A stretch of 64,000 nucleotides of DNA from Artemisia argyi (taxonomy: Eukaryota; Streptophyta; Magnoliopsida; Asterales; Asteraceae). The notes beneath the pieces are model-generated. The model was not told the DNA's origin. It saw only the letters and a list, made by a program, of their open reading frames with translations, and made no database searches. The stretch lies in contig CM060691.1 in assembly GCA_030686995.1 (NCBI GenBank), positions 61,412,338 through 61,476,337 of the forward strand. The letters are read 5' to 3'. The translations under genes were made by a program, and so were the position numbers. Of the stretch, positions 33,200-44,927 are shown piece after piece. The stretch's first letter is position 1; every line of letters begins with the position of its first letter.

Positions 33200-35434
33200 T
33201 CATAATTTATAAATGAGAATGCCGGGGTCAAAGATAATGTCTTCATTCCCGAAGGAGTGAAGAACAGGATAGGGAACAGGATATATGAAGAAAAGAAAGA
33301 AAGTCATGATGAAAATCATGATTAACTCCTCATCTTCAATAGGAGAATTCATTGTTTCATGAATCTCCTCGTTTAAGCTCGTTTGATCAAGACATATTAT
33401 GGGTATGTCTAGATCAAAATAAAAACTATCATACTCCGGTGGAGATATGATATGAGTGAGTTCACAGGAGAACTCCTCAAAGGTGAATGATTCGTATTCG
33501 GGATTGATTTGAGTGAATTCACTTGGGAACTCCTCAATAGTAAATGATTCATAAACGGGAAGAGAATTATAAGAATGAGAAGTGGTGATACCACTTATCT
33601 TCTCTTCCGTTTGATCAAAATGGAACGTTTGCAATTCCGGAATAGAATCATTGATCAAAACCTCACTATCCTTGACGGGGATAGGAGATGAAATAGGCTT
33701 TTCATTAAAAGCCTCGATTCTAGAAATGAGAAGATTAACATTTAATAATGTAAGACGAAGAGCTTCGTCTTGGATAATTTCTTCCTCATTTTCTTCTTCT
33801 GAGTTGACAAGCTCAGAAGGCAATTCCCCCACATAACTCATGTCTCCACAAGATAAAGAATAGTTCTCATCAGAATCAGAGAACATCTCAATATGATCAT
33901 TTGGAAAGACAAGAGGGGGAGGGATATCACACATATGTTCAAGAATTCCCTGTGACTCACTTGGGATTGAGACAAGGTTCTCAACACTAGACTTTATGAA
34001 TTCGTCCGATTCCTTTTCAGGAACAGTGTCAAGATGCTCGTTCCCCATGCTCAGAGAGTGAGTGGGAACCTCGGGTGTGATAATAGTAGACTTAGGGAGT
34101 TGAGAAGGACTAGCAGTAATGGAGTCTACAAGTTCCATTATTTCTACTGCTGGTGATTCAGTTATATTCTTTTCTCCCTGTATATGCATGGAAGGAGTCT
34201 CAACTGATGAATATGATGAGGTATCATCACTTTCATCATCTTCATAGAGAAGAGCAGCATTTTGAAATTTGATACGTGTTATAGCTGCTTGTTTTAAGAC
34301 TAGTAATTCTTCCATGCTTCTTTCGTCTCTAGCAGCATGTTTTTCAACAAGTAATTCCGCGATAGATTTATCACGAGAATATGGAATGAGTGGAAACTGT
34401 GGGGGTGTGAATGTGTCAAAACCGGATGTATTAGAACTAGAACAATGTTCAGGTTTATAATACGGTTGACATTTAAAATCATCATGAGGACCCCCACAAT
34501 GTACACAAGAAAAACTTGGTGCATTGTGAAACGACATATTAGCTAACTCCTCTCTAATATTTTTAAGTTTTTCAAGAACCTCTAGACAAGGGTCTTGCTG
34601 GTTTTGAGGAGTTGCTTGGTTCATTTGGTATTGTGGAGGTGGGTCTTGAAACGAATAGTCGTAATTGTTACAAGGAAATGGATTCCTTGTTTGACTATCA
34701 GAGCTAAAGTGTGGACCTCCACAATACTCAAAACAGCTAAACTGTTGAGTCTGGCTTGGTGTATTTTGATACGAAGCATTATTGAGATTTGGGTAATATG
34801 ATTCTTGCTCGTATGAATGTGATGGGTAATTGTAAAAATTTGAGGAGTCGTTGAATGAGTTTTGATTAGGATCATAAGCAAATGAATTACTCGATCCACA
34901 AAACAAACAACTCCCGTCTTGAATATCATTACCACATTGTTCACATGTACACCAACGACATGGAAAACCGAAAAGCGGCTCACCACAACCGACACAAGGA
35001 ACAAAATCTGGAGGTGGGACAAGTGGTGTGCTCTGAGAGGTAGGAATTTCCACCATTTCCGTTATGGTCTCGGGTTTTTGTTTTTGATTAACGTGAAGAT
35101 CAGGTAAGTCGTTCTTTTCAGTCACTGCCCTAAGCTCTGTACGTTTGCTTGACAAACTTTTAACCGTAAACCGTGAAAGGTAAGGATCAATTGTGAGCTT
35201 AGATTCTTGGACAACCGTAGGTTGGACGTATTTAACACTTCCATAGTCATAGGGAAGTACAGGGTCCTTTGTCACCTCGGTTTCATGATCTCTTTCCCTC
35301 ACCGGAGAGGGAATAGGAATCGAAGGTCCATCATAATCAACATGACATCTCGACATTTTTGACAAGGCCATAAGTTTTTCAACTTTGCTTTTACAGGCCC
35401 TTTGTTTAAAGAAATCGTCATCGAGAGATGCCAT
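33200..35434 (-). CDS. 744-residue Cys-rich protein at the gag position of element 3
   Basis: Start taken at ATG 35434 (MASLDDDFFKQRACKSK). Fully open. Around residues 150-190 there is a Cys-rich repeat array: CVGCGEPLFGFPCRWCTCEQC then CGNDIQDGSCLFCGSSNSF. Two more C..CGGPH units follow (CFEYCGGPHF and CVHCGGPHDDFKC), each spaced by Asn/Gln/Tyr/Pro-rich low complexity. Next is a short helical segment (SIAELLVEKHAARDERSMEELLVLKQAAITRIKFQ), then a long Ser/Glu/Asp-rich tail with ELPSELVNSEEENEEE and three EEFPSEFTQ-like repeats. CxxCGGPH units look like divergent zinc knuckles, so nucleic-acid binding is plausible. I recall many Asteraceae annotations with this Cys-rich motif but know no function. 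No protease, RT or integrase follows. Confidence 0.75.
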   Translation of the reverse strand: MASLDDDFFKQRACKSKVEKLMALSKMSRCHVDYDGPSIPIPSPVRERDHETEVTKDPVLPYDYGSVKYVQPTVVQESKLTIDPYLSRFTVKSLSSKRTELRAVTEKNDLPDLHVNQKQKPETITEMVEIPTSQSTPLVPPPDFVPCVGCGEPLFGFPCRWCTCEQCGNDIQDGSCLFCGSSNSFAYDPNQNSFNDSSNFYNYPSHSYEQESYYPNLNNASYQNTPSQTQQFSCFEYCGGPHFSSDSQTRNPFPCNNYDYSFQDPPPQYQMNQATPQNQQDPCLEVLEKLKNIREELANMSFHNAPSFSCVHCGGPHDDFKCQPYYKPEHCSSSNTSGFDTFTPPQFPLIPYSRDKSIAELLVEKHAARDERSMEELLVLKQAAITRIKFQNAALLYEDDESDDTSSYSSVETPSMHIQGEKNITESPAVEIMELVDSITASPSQLPKSTIITPEVPTHSLSMGNEHLDTVPEKESDEFIKSSVENLVSIPSESQGILEHMCDIPPPLVFPNDHIEMFSDSDENYSLSCGDMSYVGELPSELVNSEEENEEEIIQDEALRLTLLNVNLLISRIEAFNEKPISSPIPVKDSEVLINDSIPELQTFHFDQTEEKISGITTSHSYNSLPVYESFTIEEFPSEFTQINPEYESFTFEEFSCELTHIISPPEYDSFYFDLDIPIICLDQTSLNEEIHETMNSPIEDEELIMIFIMTFFLFFIYPVPYPVLHSFGNEDIIFDPGILIYKL

Positions 35435-35636
35435 TAGAATCAATTATGGAATAAGTGGAAGAAAGTAGAATCAAAGGGTTTTGGGGATGAGAAATGAAGA
35501 ATCAAATAGGTAGGGGTGTAAAGGTGAATATTTTTGTGTTTTGTTTTATAAAAACATGGATAAAAGATGGTAAATATACAATGGATGTATATCCAGAATC
35601 ACTAATACGCAAAATCGTTTAAAATAAGCGCACAAC

Positions 35637-35654
35637 CTCCCCAGCAGCGGCGCC
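35637..35654 (-). other. Primer binding site of element 3 (tRNA-Asp type)
   Basis: The minus strand reads TGGCGCCGCTGCTGGGGAG, close to the TGGCGCCGTTGCCGGGGA PBS of Athila-type elements, six bases from the LTR. Confidence 0.8.
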
Positions 35655-38397
35655 AAATTTTGATTCGCCTCAAACGGTCAGATAATATTAACCAAGTAAT
35701 GGTCAACAAGTCAAACAGTCTAAGTCAAATGCTTCCGTGAAATACAGTGTTTTCCCGGGTCGTAATGTCCCAACGAGGTGTGCGATGTTTTATTATAAAC
35801 GAATCTGTGATCGAGTGAATGTGAACAGGGATATGAATAAAAGTGTGTGTGTGATTAAACTAGGGTTTTATAACCTAAATAAACTATATTAACGATTACG
35901 TGAAACCTAAATATCTAATACGTATAAACGTACACCAATTTAAAATCAGACGCGACTGCGTACTAAGAAAAAGGTGAGTTTTAAGAAAAATAAATTACAG
36001 GGGCTAAAAATGAAAATCCTATAAACTTAAACTTAAAATAAAATTAAATTAAAAAGAAAACTATTTTTTAGATTATTTTATTATTTATTATTAAGTATTT
36101 AATTAAAAACTATTTAACTATTTAATTAAAACTAATTTAAATCAAACTAAAAATTATAAATACTACAAATTAAACTAAAAACTTATAAAAACAATTTATA
36201 AAACTTAAAATAAACTTGAAGAAAGTATAAAAAATAAAAATAAATGTTTTTGTCTTTTTATGAATTTTCTATTAATTAAACTAATTAAACTATTTTAAAT
36301 TACAAATAATACTAAAATGACTTAGAAAATTATGAAAAAATTTATAAAACTATTTTATAACATATAAAAGCTATAAAAAATATAAAAACTAGGTATTGCT
36401 TAATAAAAAGTAATTATGCTATTTATAACTTAATTATTGATTAATTACTAATAAATCTATTATTAATTATAATAAATACTAAATTACAAAATAAAAATCT
36501 GAGAAAATTATTAAAAATACTTTAACCTAAAAGGAAATTATTAAAAATATAAAAACACAACTTATTTAATAAAAATCTAAAAATGAAAATTAAAATAAAC
36601 AACTTTTGTAAAAACAACTAATTTATAGCTTATTAATAAGCATTGTGGAAGCATAATGCTACCACACTTGACTTTTGTTGACTGAAAAGGCTAATAAGCT
36701 CACAAGAGCTTATGTGGGGTCCACCTTGGATAAGTCTGATACAAATAAGCTTGTTGTACTTAATTAAGCTAGAAAAATCACTTTGGATCCACAAGATAAG
36801 CCAATAAGCCACAATAAGCACTTGCTTATTGTGGACAAAGACAAAAAATGGGACAAAGTTTCAAGCTGATTCAAAGTGGGTCCCAGTGGTACACAAGTCA
36901 AATTATAAGTCAACTATTACTCCCTGGTAGGAGGGGGTTGTAAGAAACTAATTTTGAGGTGTGGGGCCCACTGTGGTGGTCACAAATCACCACCAAAGTG
37001 GTGGTGATGGACTGAGTCTGATGAGCAGGGCAATACCTTGCCCTGCAGGTTACTTTGAGGGTGAGTGGGGCCCAGCAGAAAATTTTGCTAAAATATAATA
37101 TATATGGGAACTTAAAGATGAGCTGGTATATTATTACTAGGAACAAATTTCAATTCCTAAAACCTAATACACAATTCTAAATAAATCACCCAAGAAATGG
37201 GTTTTCAACTGATGTGCAATTTGACTTTTTTGCAAATCTTAACTAGTTTGACTAAATTGGATTTCTAACACTCCCAACTGATTTAATAAGCTGTATTAAA
37301 CTAAGATAAAGTTAAATTAATATAAACTTACAACTAACAAGCTAAATTGATGGTTTGTGGATCACGAATCCTTCACAGTTAGCTGTGAAGGAATTTATGA
37401 TGCGATTTTGACTTATGGCTTAATATGGACTTGGTTCCTTGGAAATACTTACTTAATTAGACTAGGTAAGTATGATTAGAACTCAAACAACAATAAAAAC
37501 CTAATAGAACACAATGATTAACCAAGAACCAAACACCCTTTATACTAAGTTTTATACTACAACTATGAATTTTACCTTTAAACCTACAATCTTTTTGTTT
37601 GAAACAGATACTAGTGATGATATAAAAGCTAAATAAGCCTAAACGACCATGAATAACAACAGTAATAAAAGAAAATTTCAAATGGCAAGATTGTGACTTA
37701 CAATGGAGTTCAAGCTGAGAAAACAAAGAACCAACAACCAAGAACTATAAACCACCCTAACAGCTTTCCACAAAGTTTCTAATACCCAATCAATCCAGAA
37801 TTCACCTTCTTCAATCTTAATTCTTCATTAACTCAGAATTTTTATTTTAATTCTATTTTTCTTATTTTTTTCTTTTATGAACTAACCAGCTAAGTGAGGT
37901 ATTCTTAAGCTTATTTGAGCTTTGTCAGAGCTGATATGAGCTTATGAATTCAATAACAACAACAATTAACAACATACAAGCTTTTGGTGATCTTTGAAAT
38001 TCATTGAAAATGCATAAACTGAGATAGCAATTGAAACCTGAAATTAATTACTTAAAAGGTTTAAGGATACATAAAAACAGCTTAATTGATTGCTTAAAAG
38101 CTTTTGATTACACTAAGAAGCTAGAATTAAGTTACACGACACTAAGTTATTCTACCTACACTAATACTTTTTGTTCTTCTGCTTCCTTCTCCTTTTTAAT
38201 GGACTTCTAGGGTTTGTGGGACCCACTGGACCAATTCCCACCACTAATTAGAACCGTTGGATCACTGCAACTGATCCTAGCCATTTAAGTGGCTTTTGGC
38301 GCCAAAAGTCGTGGGAGTACTGTAGAATGCGTGTGGAGGTTTTTTAGGGTTTTGGACAGTTGTGGAGGTGGAAGGGACAAGTGGGAAGAGTGGGTGG

Positions 38398-39743
38398 TGA
38401 TGCGTGGGAATCGCAACTGGCTATACCTCTCGAGGGATCTCGAGAAGCTTACAACCCCACCAGGCAGTGTACCTGATCGTTGTAGTATAGTATATTGACA
38501 AGTACCGGGGGATTGATCGTTCAGCTTAGGAATAGTGTCGCTAGGATTAGAAAACCTAATTACTAGTTCTAAAGGTGAGAGATGATTATTTTTGTGTTTT
38601 TATATTTTTTAGAAAGCAAATAAAATCTCGGGTTTTGGAAGAGTGGGCGGAATTAGTTGCTATTCAACTAACCCAAAGCTAAGATGCAATTAAAATAAAA
38701 TACTAAAAATGAAAATAAACTAATTATACTAAAGTTGTGAGCAGTAATTGGAGAAAATGTGTTTACTTAGACTTCACTACTCCCTAGATATCTTTTACAC
38801 ATTAATTACTTGTTATAATTGCATGGATGACGGATTGTATTCTTTAATACCATTCATGGGGTGGCATACATAACTCCTCAATTCTATGAGCTCTTATCTC
38901 CTCCTACACCATGACCCAGCACAACTATAGGGATTGTAAATAGTGGCTCATGCATTAAATACAACCAATAAAGACCTAGTACGCCTCGGTTCATGTTTCT
39001 TAAGACGTTCAAGCATGTTACCATTTGGAGATCTGCCAGTTTTCTTAAGCCTAACATATAAAATCATTCATCCAAGACAAGAATAAACAAGTAATCAACA
39101 CATAATCAATATCTAGGTTTCATTAGATCTAAGCAAACACAAAAGAGATCTAGCCTAGCATAATGGAATTGAGACAAGAACAAGATATAGACAACCAACA
39201 CATAGACATATTGATTGAATTGGAAGAACACTTATCTCAATTACAATGCAAGGTATCAAGGGTTTGGAACCCTTGAAAAACCTGTAAAAGTTGCACCAAA
39301 TTCGTCTTTAGGGTTTCTCCAAAACTTCTCTTTTTTTAATGTGAAAAACTAGAAAACTATATATAGGAAAACAAGGGTGACGGCGTCAAGAGCAAGGGTG
39401 TGACGCCGTCATCTCGCCGCCAAATACTTCCTCGGACGGCCTTGATCTACTTATGACGGCCTATGTGACGCCGTCATCAACCACGGTATTTTATTCTTGG
39501 GACTTTGACGCCGTCAAGAACAACTCTTGATGCCTTCAGGTACTGTTCCCAGCTTGAAATTTGAGACTTTGCCGTTTTCTTCACTTTTAGGCTCCAAAAA
39601 CGTCCGAAACGGCTCCTTTTCCAGAATTCACTCTCCAAGTACCTAAAATCACAAAAGGAACGATTTAGGGCAATATTTGATCAAATAAAGTCAGATTCGG
39701 GCTTAAATGACCCCCTAAAAACGGATCATTTTTCGCCTCATCA
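38398..39743 (-). repeat. 3' LTR of element 4
   Basis: Begins TGATGCGTGGG and ends CGCCTCATCA on the plus strand. Contains four exact TGACG-N-CGTCA palindromes at 39378-39388, 39401-39411, 39466-39476 and 39506-39516, next to a TATATA box at about 39358-39366 (minus strand). Confidence 0.94.
39358..39545 (-). promoter_or_regulatory. LTR promoter of element 4: TATA box plus TGACG palindrome cluster
   Basis: On the sense (minus) strand four 11-bp palindromes TGACG(G/C)CGTCA end about 12 bp before a CTATATATAG TATA box. TGACG is the core bound by plant TGA-class bZIP factors (as-1 type elements). The other LTR has the same cluster (44562-44700) with one site changed TGACG to TGATG, a CpG transition. 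Element 5 repeats the layout at 61577-61791. Function is inferred. Confidence 0.55.
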
Positions 39744-42224
39744 TATACCCTTACACTTGAGATTTGCTTGTCCTCAAGCAAATGCGCTTTTATTCTACTC
39801 AAAAGACAAGTTAGGGGTCATTTAACACTAATATAAAAGTAATTACAACAAATAATCGTTCCACTAATGACCAATAGACAAGCACGAAGGTCATATACAA
39901 GCACCTCACAAATAGTGTTTAGATACTCACATCTCTCGGGTGTAATAAAGTGTAAATTACAATATGGAAACGGAAGATATCTCTCACTACCTGTCATAGC
40001 AAAATAGATTACCATAGGCTTGGGAAAGGATCAAACCTCCACCACATGGCGTAAGCACCTAGGATAAACTATCAAAGAGGTCTTTTAAAGGGTTGTAACG
40101 TTAGGTATAGGGATATGAATTACACGGTTTTGTTGGATAAAGGAAGTTTTACTGGTGGCGAGTTAACAATCTTGGTTAATTACATGTACAAGATGGCATT
40201 GCTAAGCCAAGACTAGACTCGACTTAAGCTAATAAATGAAAAATAACAAAAACATAAAATGAACATAGAATGAAAAGGGATGGTAGTCCGTATGTTTTTC
40301 TCTTTTTCTTTTTTTTCTATTTTTTTCTTTTCTTTTTCTTGATTTTTTTTTTCGATTTTTTTTTTTTTTTTTTTTTTTTTGCTGCATACACTCTTACCCT
40401 ACCATCCAAAATAATACATCATAGGGGATGAGAATTCCCCTTACACATGAATCTTTACATACTTTACATTTAACTAATTTAATTACTCGAATTAAAAAAA
40501 TCAGAACACTTGGAGCACTTTTAAGATTAACGTACATATGGGGGTAATAAATGATGTTCTTCCCCATTACTCCATAAAATAAGTACTTACCCATGAGTCC
40601 CATGAGTCCCAAAACAATATGTACAATGATATGACTCGACTTAGCAACCATGTAATCAATTAGAAAGTTAACTTAGGGTTTAACAAATAATAATAATGCA
40701 CTAAAAATGAGCGCATACACGGAAGGCTAAGGCGATTTGGTTGTACATTTAAGTGGGATGTAACAAATTCTTCCTTTAAGTAAAATGCTTAAAGTTAGAA
40801 ACGAAAAGATAGGCTCGGAGGGGTGTACCAGGGGTATCGTGTACTAAAAATGAGTACAACGCTAAGGGTGTGGGAAAAATTAGTTGACTTAACTAGCCAA
40901 ATAATATGACTTAAATGTTCAAGTAATTATAATACGGGTTTAGCACAAGGGTGATCCTAATGCCTCTTATCATGTAGTAAATCCTACCGCACGAATGTAG
41001 TCACACTAGCGGTCTCGGGATGCATCACTAACGCAAGTTCTAGAATCTAAATGCTACAGGTACACTCATAAGCACTAATAGTAAATGCTTTTCCTATCAA
41101 ATCTAAAGACGAACCTCACATTTTTGGGTGGAAAATTTTTCTGAATATACGGTTATGTGCTAGTCATACAATCTCCTATCCATGAGACGCTTGCTATGGC
41201 TAAAGTTTCACTCCTAAATGTTGTAAAAAATTTTAAATTTGGTGCTAAAATTACACTAACAAGTATTTCTCATAGTTTTATTACACATCTACTATCAAAC
41301 AAAACAAACTCAAGCGAAAGTGCATATGTAAGGTATCATCTTTTTACCCTCCCCTTACACTTAAGATGAACATTGTCCCTAATGTTCAAGTAAAGAATGT
41401 AAAAGTGAAAAAGTAAAGAGAATGAAATCAAATACTCCCCTGATTCGCTCGGTATGGATTATAGGTTGGCCAGGTTAAATCTTCCTCCAAGAAAATGAAC
41501 AATCAAAGCTTCCCTTCCAGAATATAAATCATCTCCTTGTCGAACATAACCTGTAAATCCTGACAACAATAGACAAGACAACCTCGCGTAAAATCGGCGG
41601 CATCCTATATAAGTTACTAAATCCTAGAAAACAAAGTAAGATATAATGCTTGTGGAATGAAGTTTGCAGATTTCCTGGAGATTATAAAACTTAATAATTC
41701 ACAAAAACCATAAGACTCCGTTAGAAAAACAAAACCGGTAAAATTTCCAGATTTTAACTCCTGACGCCGTCAAGAGTAAAACTCTGACGCCGTCAGAATG
41801 GACCTGCAGAAATTCTTATGTTAAGTTTCCGGAAAATTTCTGGAAAAACTTGGTCCTACTTCCTGGAAAATCCTGCAAAACTTCATTATGACTCAATACA
41901 AGCATTTGACTCTAACAAATACGAATATACATGTTCATTTAATATTGTGGAGAATCATGATCGATTTGTTTCTTAAAAACATATTTGGGGTTTCCCCTTA
42001 CACTTATCTTTTGCAAAAATACTTTTAGGTTGGAGTTAAGACTAGGCCAAAACAACATAGTAAAGTATTTCCACATTTTAATTGAGAAACATGATCAACC
42101 AACAATAAAAATAAAACATGCATACGGAAGCAAATAACAATCAAACAAATAAAAATCACACAAAACGTGGGTTGCCTCCCAAGAAGCGCTTGTTTTTGTT
42201 CGAGTCACGAGCCTGACTCTACCC
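39744..42224 (-). other. Non-coding 3' internal region of element 4
   Basis: No homology to pol in any frame. Features: the motif ttgaggacaagcaaatctcaagtg-like sequence next to the LTR, which Athila/Tat elements carry before their PPT; a long T-rich (plus strand) tract at about 40297-40380; two TGACGCCGTCA palindromes at 41762-41772 and 41784-41794 followed by CCTGCAG; and the stem-loop pair at 42168-42219. Confidence 0.6.
42168..42219 (-). promoter_or_regulatory. Paired stem-loop just after the element 4 ORF
   Basis: Sense strand: GAGTCA-N6-TGACTC (42219-42202) starting six bases after the stop codon, then AAGCGCTTCTTGGGAGGCAACC (42191-42170). Element 5 has the same arrangement at 63734-63785. 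Confidence 0.6.
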
Positions 42225-43400
42225 TTATTTAACGGATAAAAGGGAAGTTTTCCCTATACTTAGGATTAGGTGCGGGTGGAAGTAGCGATACACACCCTTA
42301 GGGTGGAAGTATGCCACGTGAGAAAATAGTGGTGGATGAATTATATGCTCAAAGGGGTGTACTCCTATCATCATAACTTTACCTAATTCAATCGGGTTAA
42401 TGGGTGGATTAAGATTTTCTCCTAGAAAGGGATCATTTTCTATCAACTTCGAGAGATTCCTAGTTGGGGATCTATCTTGACCTAATAAACCCGGTTTAAA
42501 CCCATAATGTTTCTTACGATCAATCATGAATGGGTGATGTAAGTATGTAAGGTCATGGTTCACTCCTATGTTGGCTTCTTCTCTACAAGGCTTGGGGTCT
42601 ACTACCTTCAACGTAAAACTACCCGGACTACATGGTTTGATGGGTGGATCGGGACCTATTTCAATTCCTAAATCTTCATCCAAGGATGGAAGATTAGGTA
42701 ATGGTTTTGGTTGAGGCTCCGGTTCATCAAAACTAGGAACTTCCCTAGAACTGGGAGTAAGGTTCTCACTACAAGTATTCAAACCTATATCCTCAAGTGG
42801 TGTTTGGTTCAAGGGCTCTACCTCTATTGGGGTTCCTATAGTCTTTTCTACTTCTTCAGGGTAAGTCACGGGTGGTATGTGTGCCTCAAATGATGGTAGG
42901 ACTTGTGGGGTACTTTGTGGGCTTGGATTATCCACCTCATCCTCCATTGTATCAAGATTACCTATGTGCTTGTTTTGTACTATGGCTTTAGGTGACATCC
43001 ACACAGGTATCCCTGAGTAATCATCCCCAGACAAATTTCCTGTTTGCTCCTTCAAACTTGTTTTTGATTGATTTGTGATGTTGTTTGTTGGGTTGTCTAC
43101 TCTATAATAATATTGGGCACAGTCTTCTATGGTATCCCAGGCTTCTTCAGCACTTAATTCCCTAGGGCCCCCATTGGCAAAATCATCAATGCACATTTGG
43201 TCACATCGGCTGACACGATAGTAAAAGGTTTCGGTTAGGGATGCTAAAGAGAAACTATGATGAGGGAATTTTCGAAGTAAAATTTTAAAACGAGTCCATG
43301 CATCATATATGGGTTCATCTCGATATTGTTTGAAATTCGAGATGTCAATAGGGTAGAATGGCCTTTGTGGTTGGTGGTATGGTGGATTCGCGTACTCCAT
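42225..43400 (-). CDS. Gag-like protein of element 4, capsid domain without nucleocapsid knuckle
   Basis: Start taken at ATG 43400 (MEYANPPYHQP), 391 codons. Residues about 15-110 match plant gypsy gag: FKQYRDEPIYDAWTRFKILL, LRKFPHHSF, LTETFYYRV, then the ELSAEEAWDTIEDCAQYYY helix. The remainder is Pro/Glu-rich with PSFDEPEPQPKPLPNLPSLD, and a C-terminal HHPFMIDRKKHYGFKPGLLG segment well conserved in element 5. There is no CCHC knuckle, protease or RT. A gag-only element could assemble with proteins of an autonomous relative. The ORF is fully open, unlike that of element 5. Confidence 0.82.
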   Translation of the reverse strand: MEYANPPYHQPQRPFYPIDISNFKQYRDEPIYDAWTRFKILLRKFPHHSFSLASLTETFYYRVSRCDQMCIDDFANGGPRELSAEEAWDTIEDCAQYYYRVDNPTNNITNQSKTSLKEQTGNLSGDDYSGIPVWMSPKAIVQNKHIGNLDTMEDEVDNPSPQSTPQVLPSFEAHIPPVTYPEEVEKTIGTPIEVEPLNQTPLEDIGLNTCSENLTPSSREVPSFDEPEPQPKPLPNLPSLDEDLGIEIGPDPPIKPCSPGSFTLKVVDPKPCREEANIGVNHDLTYLHHPFMIDRKKHYGFKPGLLGQDRSPTRNLSKLIENDPFLGENLNPPINPIELGKVMMIGVHPFEHIIHPPLFSHVAYFHPKGVYRYFHPHLILSIGKTSLLSVK

Positions 43401-43556
43401 AATGGTGAACGGAAGAGTCAATGGAAATTACGAACAAACACACAAAGAAAAAGATAGACTAAAGAAGACCTAAAAATAAAAATAAAAATCTTACTAGAAA
43501 GGAATCTAGCAAGTAGACCTAATAAAAAGAAATTCTAACCTAGACAATAACTATTT

Positions 43557-43574
43557 CCCCGGGCTGCGGCGCCA
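43557..43574 (-). other. Primer binding site of element 4 (tRNA-Asp type)
   Basis: The minus strand reads TGGCGCCGCAGCCCGGGG, six bases from the 5' LTR. It resembles the Athila-type PBS with several differences, so the exact primer tRNA is uncertain. Confidence 0.75.
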
Positions 43575-43580
43575 AAAACT

Positions 43581-44927
43581 TGAAGCGTGGGAATCGCAAC
43601 AGGCTTTACCTCTCGAGGGATCTCGAGAAGCTTACAACCCCCACCAGGCAGTGTACCTGATCGTTGTAGTATAGTATATTGACAAGTACCGGGGGATTGA
43701 TCGTTCAGCTTAGGAATAGTGTCGCTAGGATTAGAAAACCTAATTACTAGTTCTAAAGGTGAGAGATGATTATTTTTGTGTTTTTATATTTTTTAGAAAG
43801 CAAATAAAATCTCGGGTTTTGGAAGAGTGGGCGGAATTAGTTGCTATTCAACTAACCCAAAGCTAAGATGCAATTAAAATAAAATACTAAAAATGAAAAT
43901 AAACTAATTATACTAAAGTTGTGAGCAGTAATTGGAGAAAATGTGTTTACTTAGACTTCACTACTCCCTAGATATCTTTTGCACGTTAATTACTTGTTAT
44001 AATTGCATGGATGACGGATTGTATTCTTTAATACCATTCATGGGGTGGCATACATAACTCCCCAATTCTATGAGCTCTTATCTCCTCCTACACCATGACC
44101 CAGCACAACTATAGGGATTGTAAACAGTGGCTCATGCATTAAATATAACCAATAAAGACCTAGTACGCCTCGGTTCATGTTTCTTAAGACGTTCAAGCAT
44201 GTTACCATTTGGAGATCTGCCAGTTTTCTTAAGCCTAACATATAAAATCATTCATCCAAGACAAGAATAAACAAGTAATCAACACATAATCAATATCTAG
44301 GTTTCATTAGATCTAAGCAAACACAAAAGAGATCTAGCCTAGCATAATGGAATTGAGACAAGAACAAGATATAGACAACCAACACATAGACATATTGATT
44401 GAATTAGAAGAACACTTATCTCAATTACAATGCAAGGTATCAAGGGTTTGGAACCCTTGAAAAACCTGTAAAAGTTGCACCAAATTCGTCTTTAGGGTTT
44501 CTCCAAAACTTCTCTTTTTTTAATGTGAAAAACTAGAAAACTATATATGGGAAAACAAGGGTGACGGCGTCAAGAGCAAGGGTGTGACGCCGTCATCTCA
44601 CCGCCAAATACTTCCTCGGACGGCCTTGATCTACTTATGACGGCCTATGTGATGCCGTCATCAACCACGGTATTTTATTCTTGGGACTTTGACGCCGTCA
44701 AGAACAACTCTTGACGCCTTCAGGTACTGTTCCCAGCTTGAAATTTGAGACTTTGCCATTTTCTTCACTTTTAGGCTCCAAAAACGTCCGAAACGGCTCC
44801 TTTTCCAGAATTCACTCTCCAAGTACCTAAAATCACAAAAGGAACGATTTAGGGCAATATTTGATCAAATAAAGTCGGATTCGGGCTTAAATGACCCCCT
44901 AAAAACGGATCATTTTTCGCCTCATCA
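43581..44927 (-). repeat. 5' LTR of element 4
   Basis: 1347 bp, inner end TGAAGCGTGG (one change from TGATGCGTGG of the other LTR). Three intact TGACG palindromes and one decayed. Confidence 0.94.

Larger units (their letters stand above)
38398..44927 (-). mobile_element. Element 4: young non-autonomous Athila-type gypsy element
   Basis: 6530 bp with LTRs 38398-39743 and 43581-44927 (TGATG..CATCA ends), exact TSD GGTGG (38393-38397 and 44928-44932). Minus-strand PBS at 43574-43557 is of the TGGCGCC (tRNA-Asp) type. It contains one gag-like ORF and a long non-coding 3' part, with no pol. By eye the LTRs differ at roughly 17 of about 1346 positions, so this is one of the youngest insertions. 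It sits inside the 5' LTR of element 3. A related element (5) starts at 61371 on the plus strand. Confidence 0.94.
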
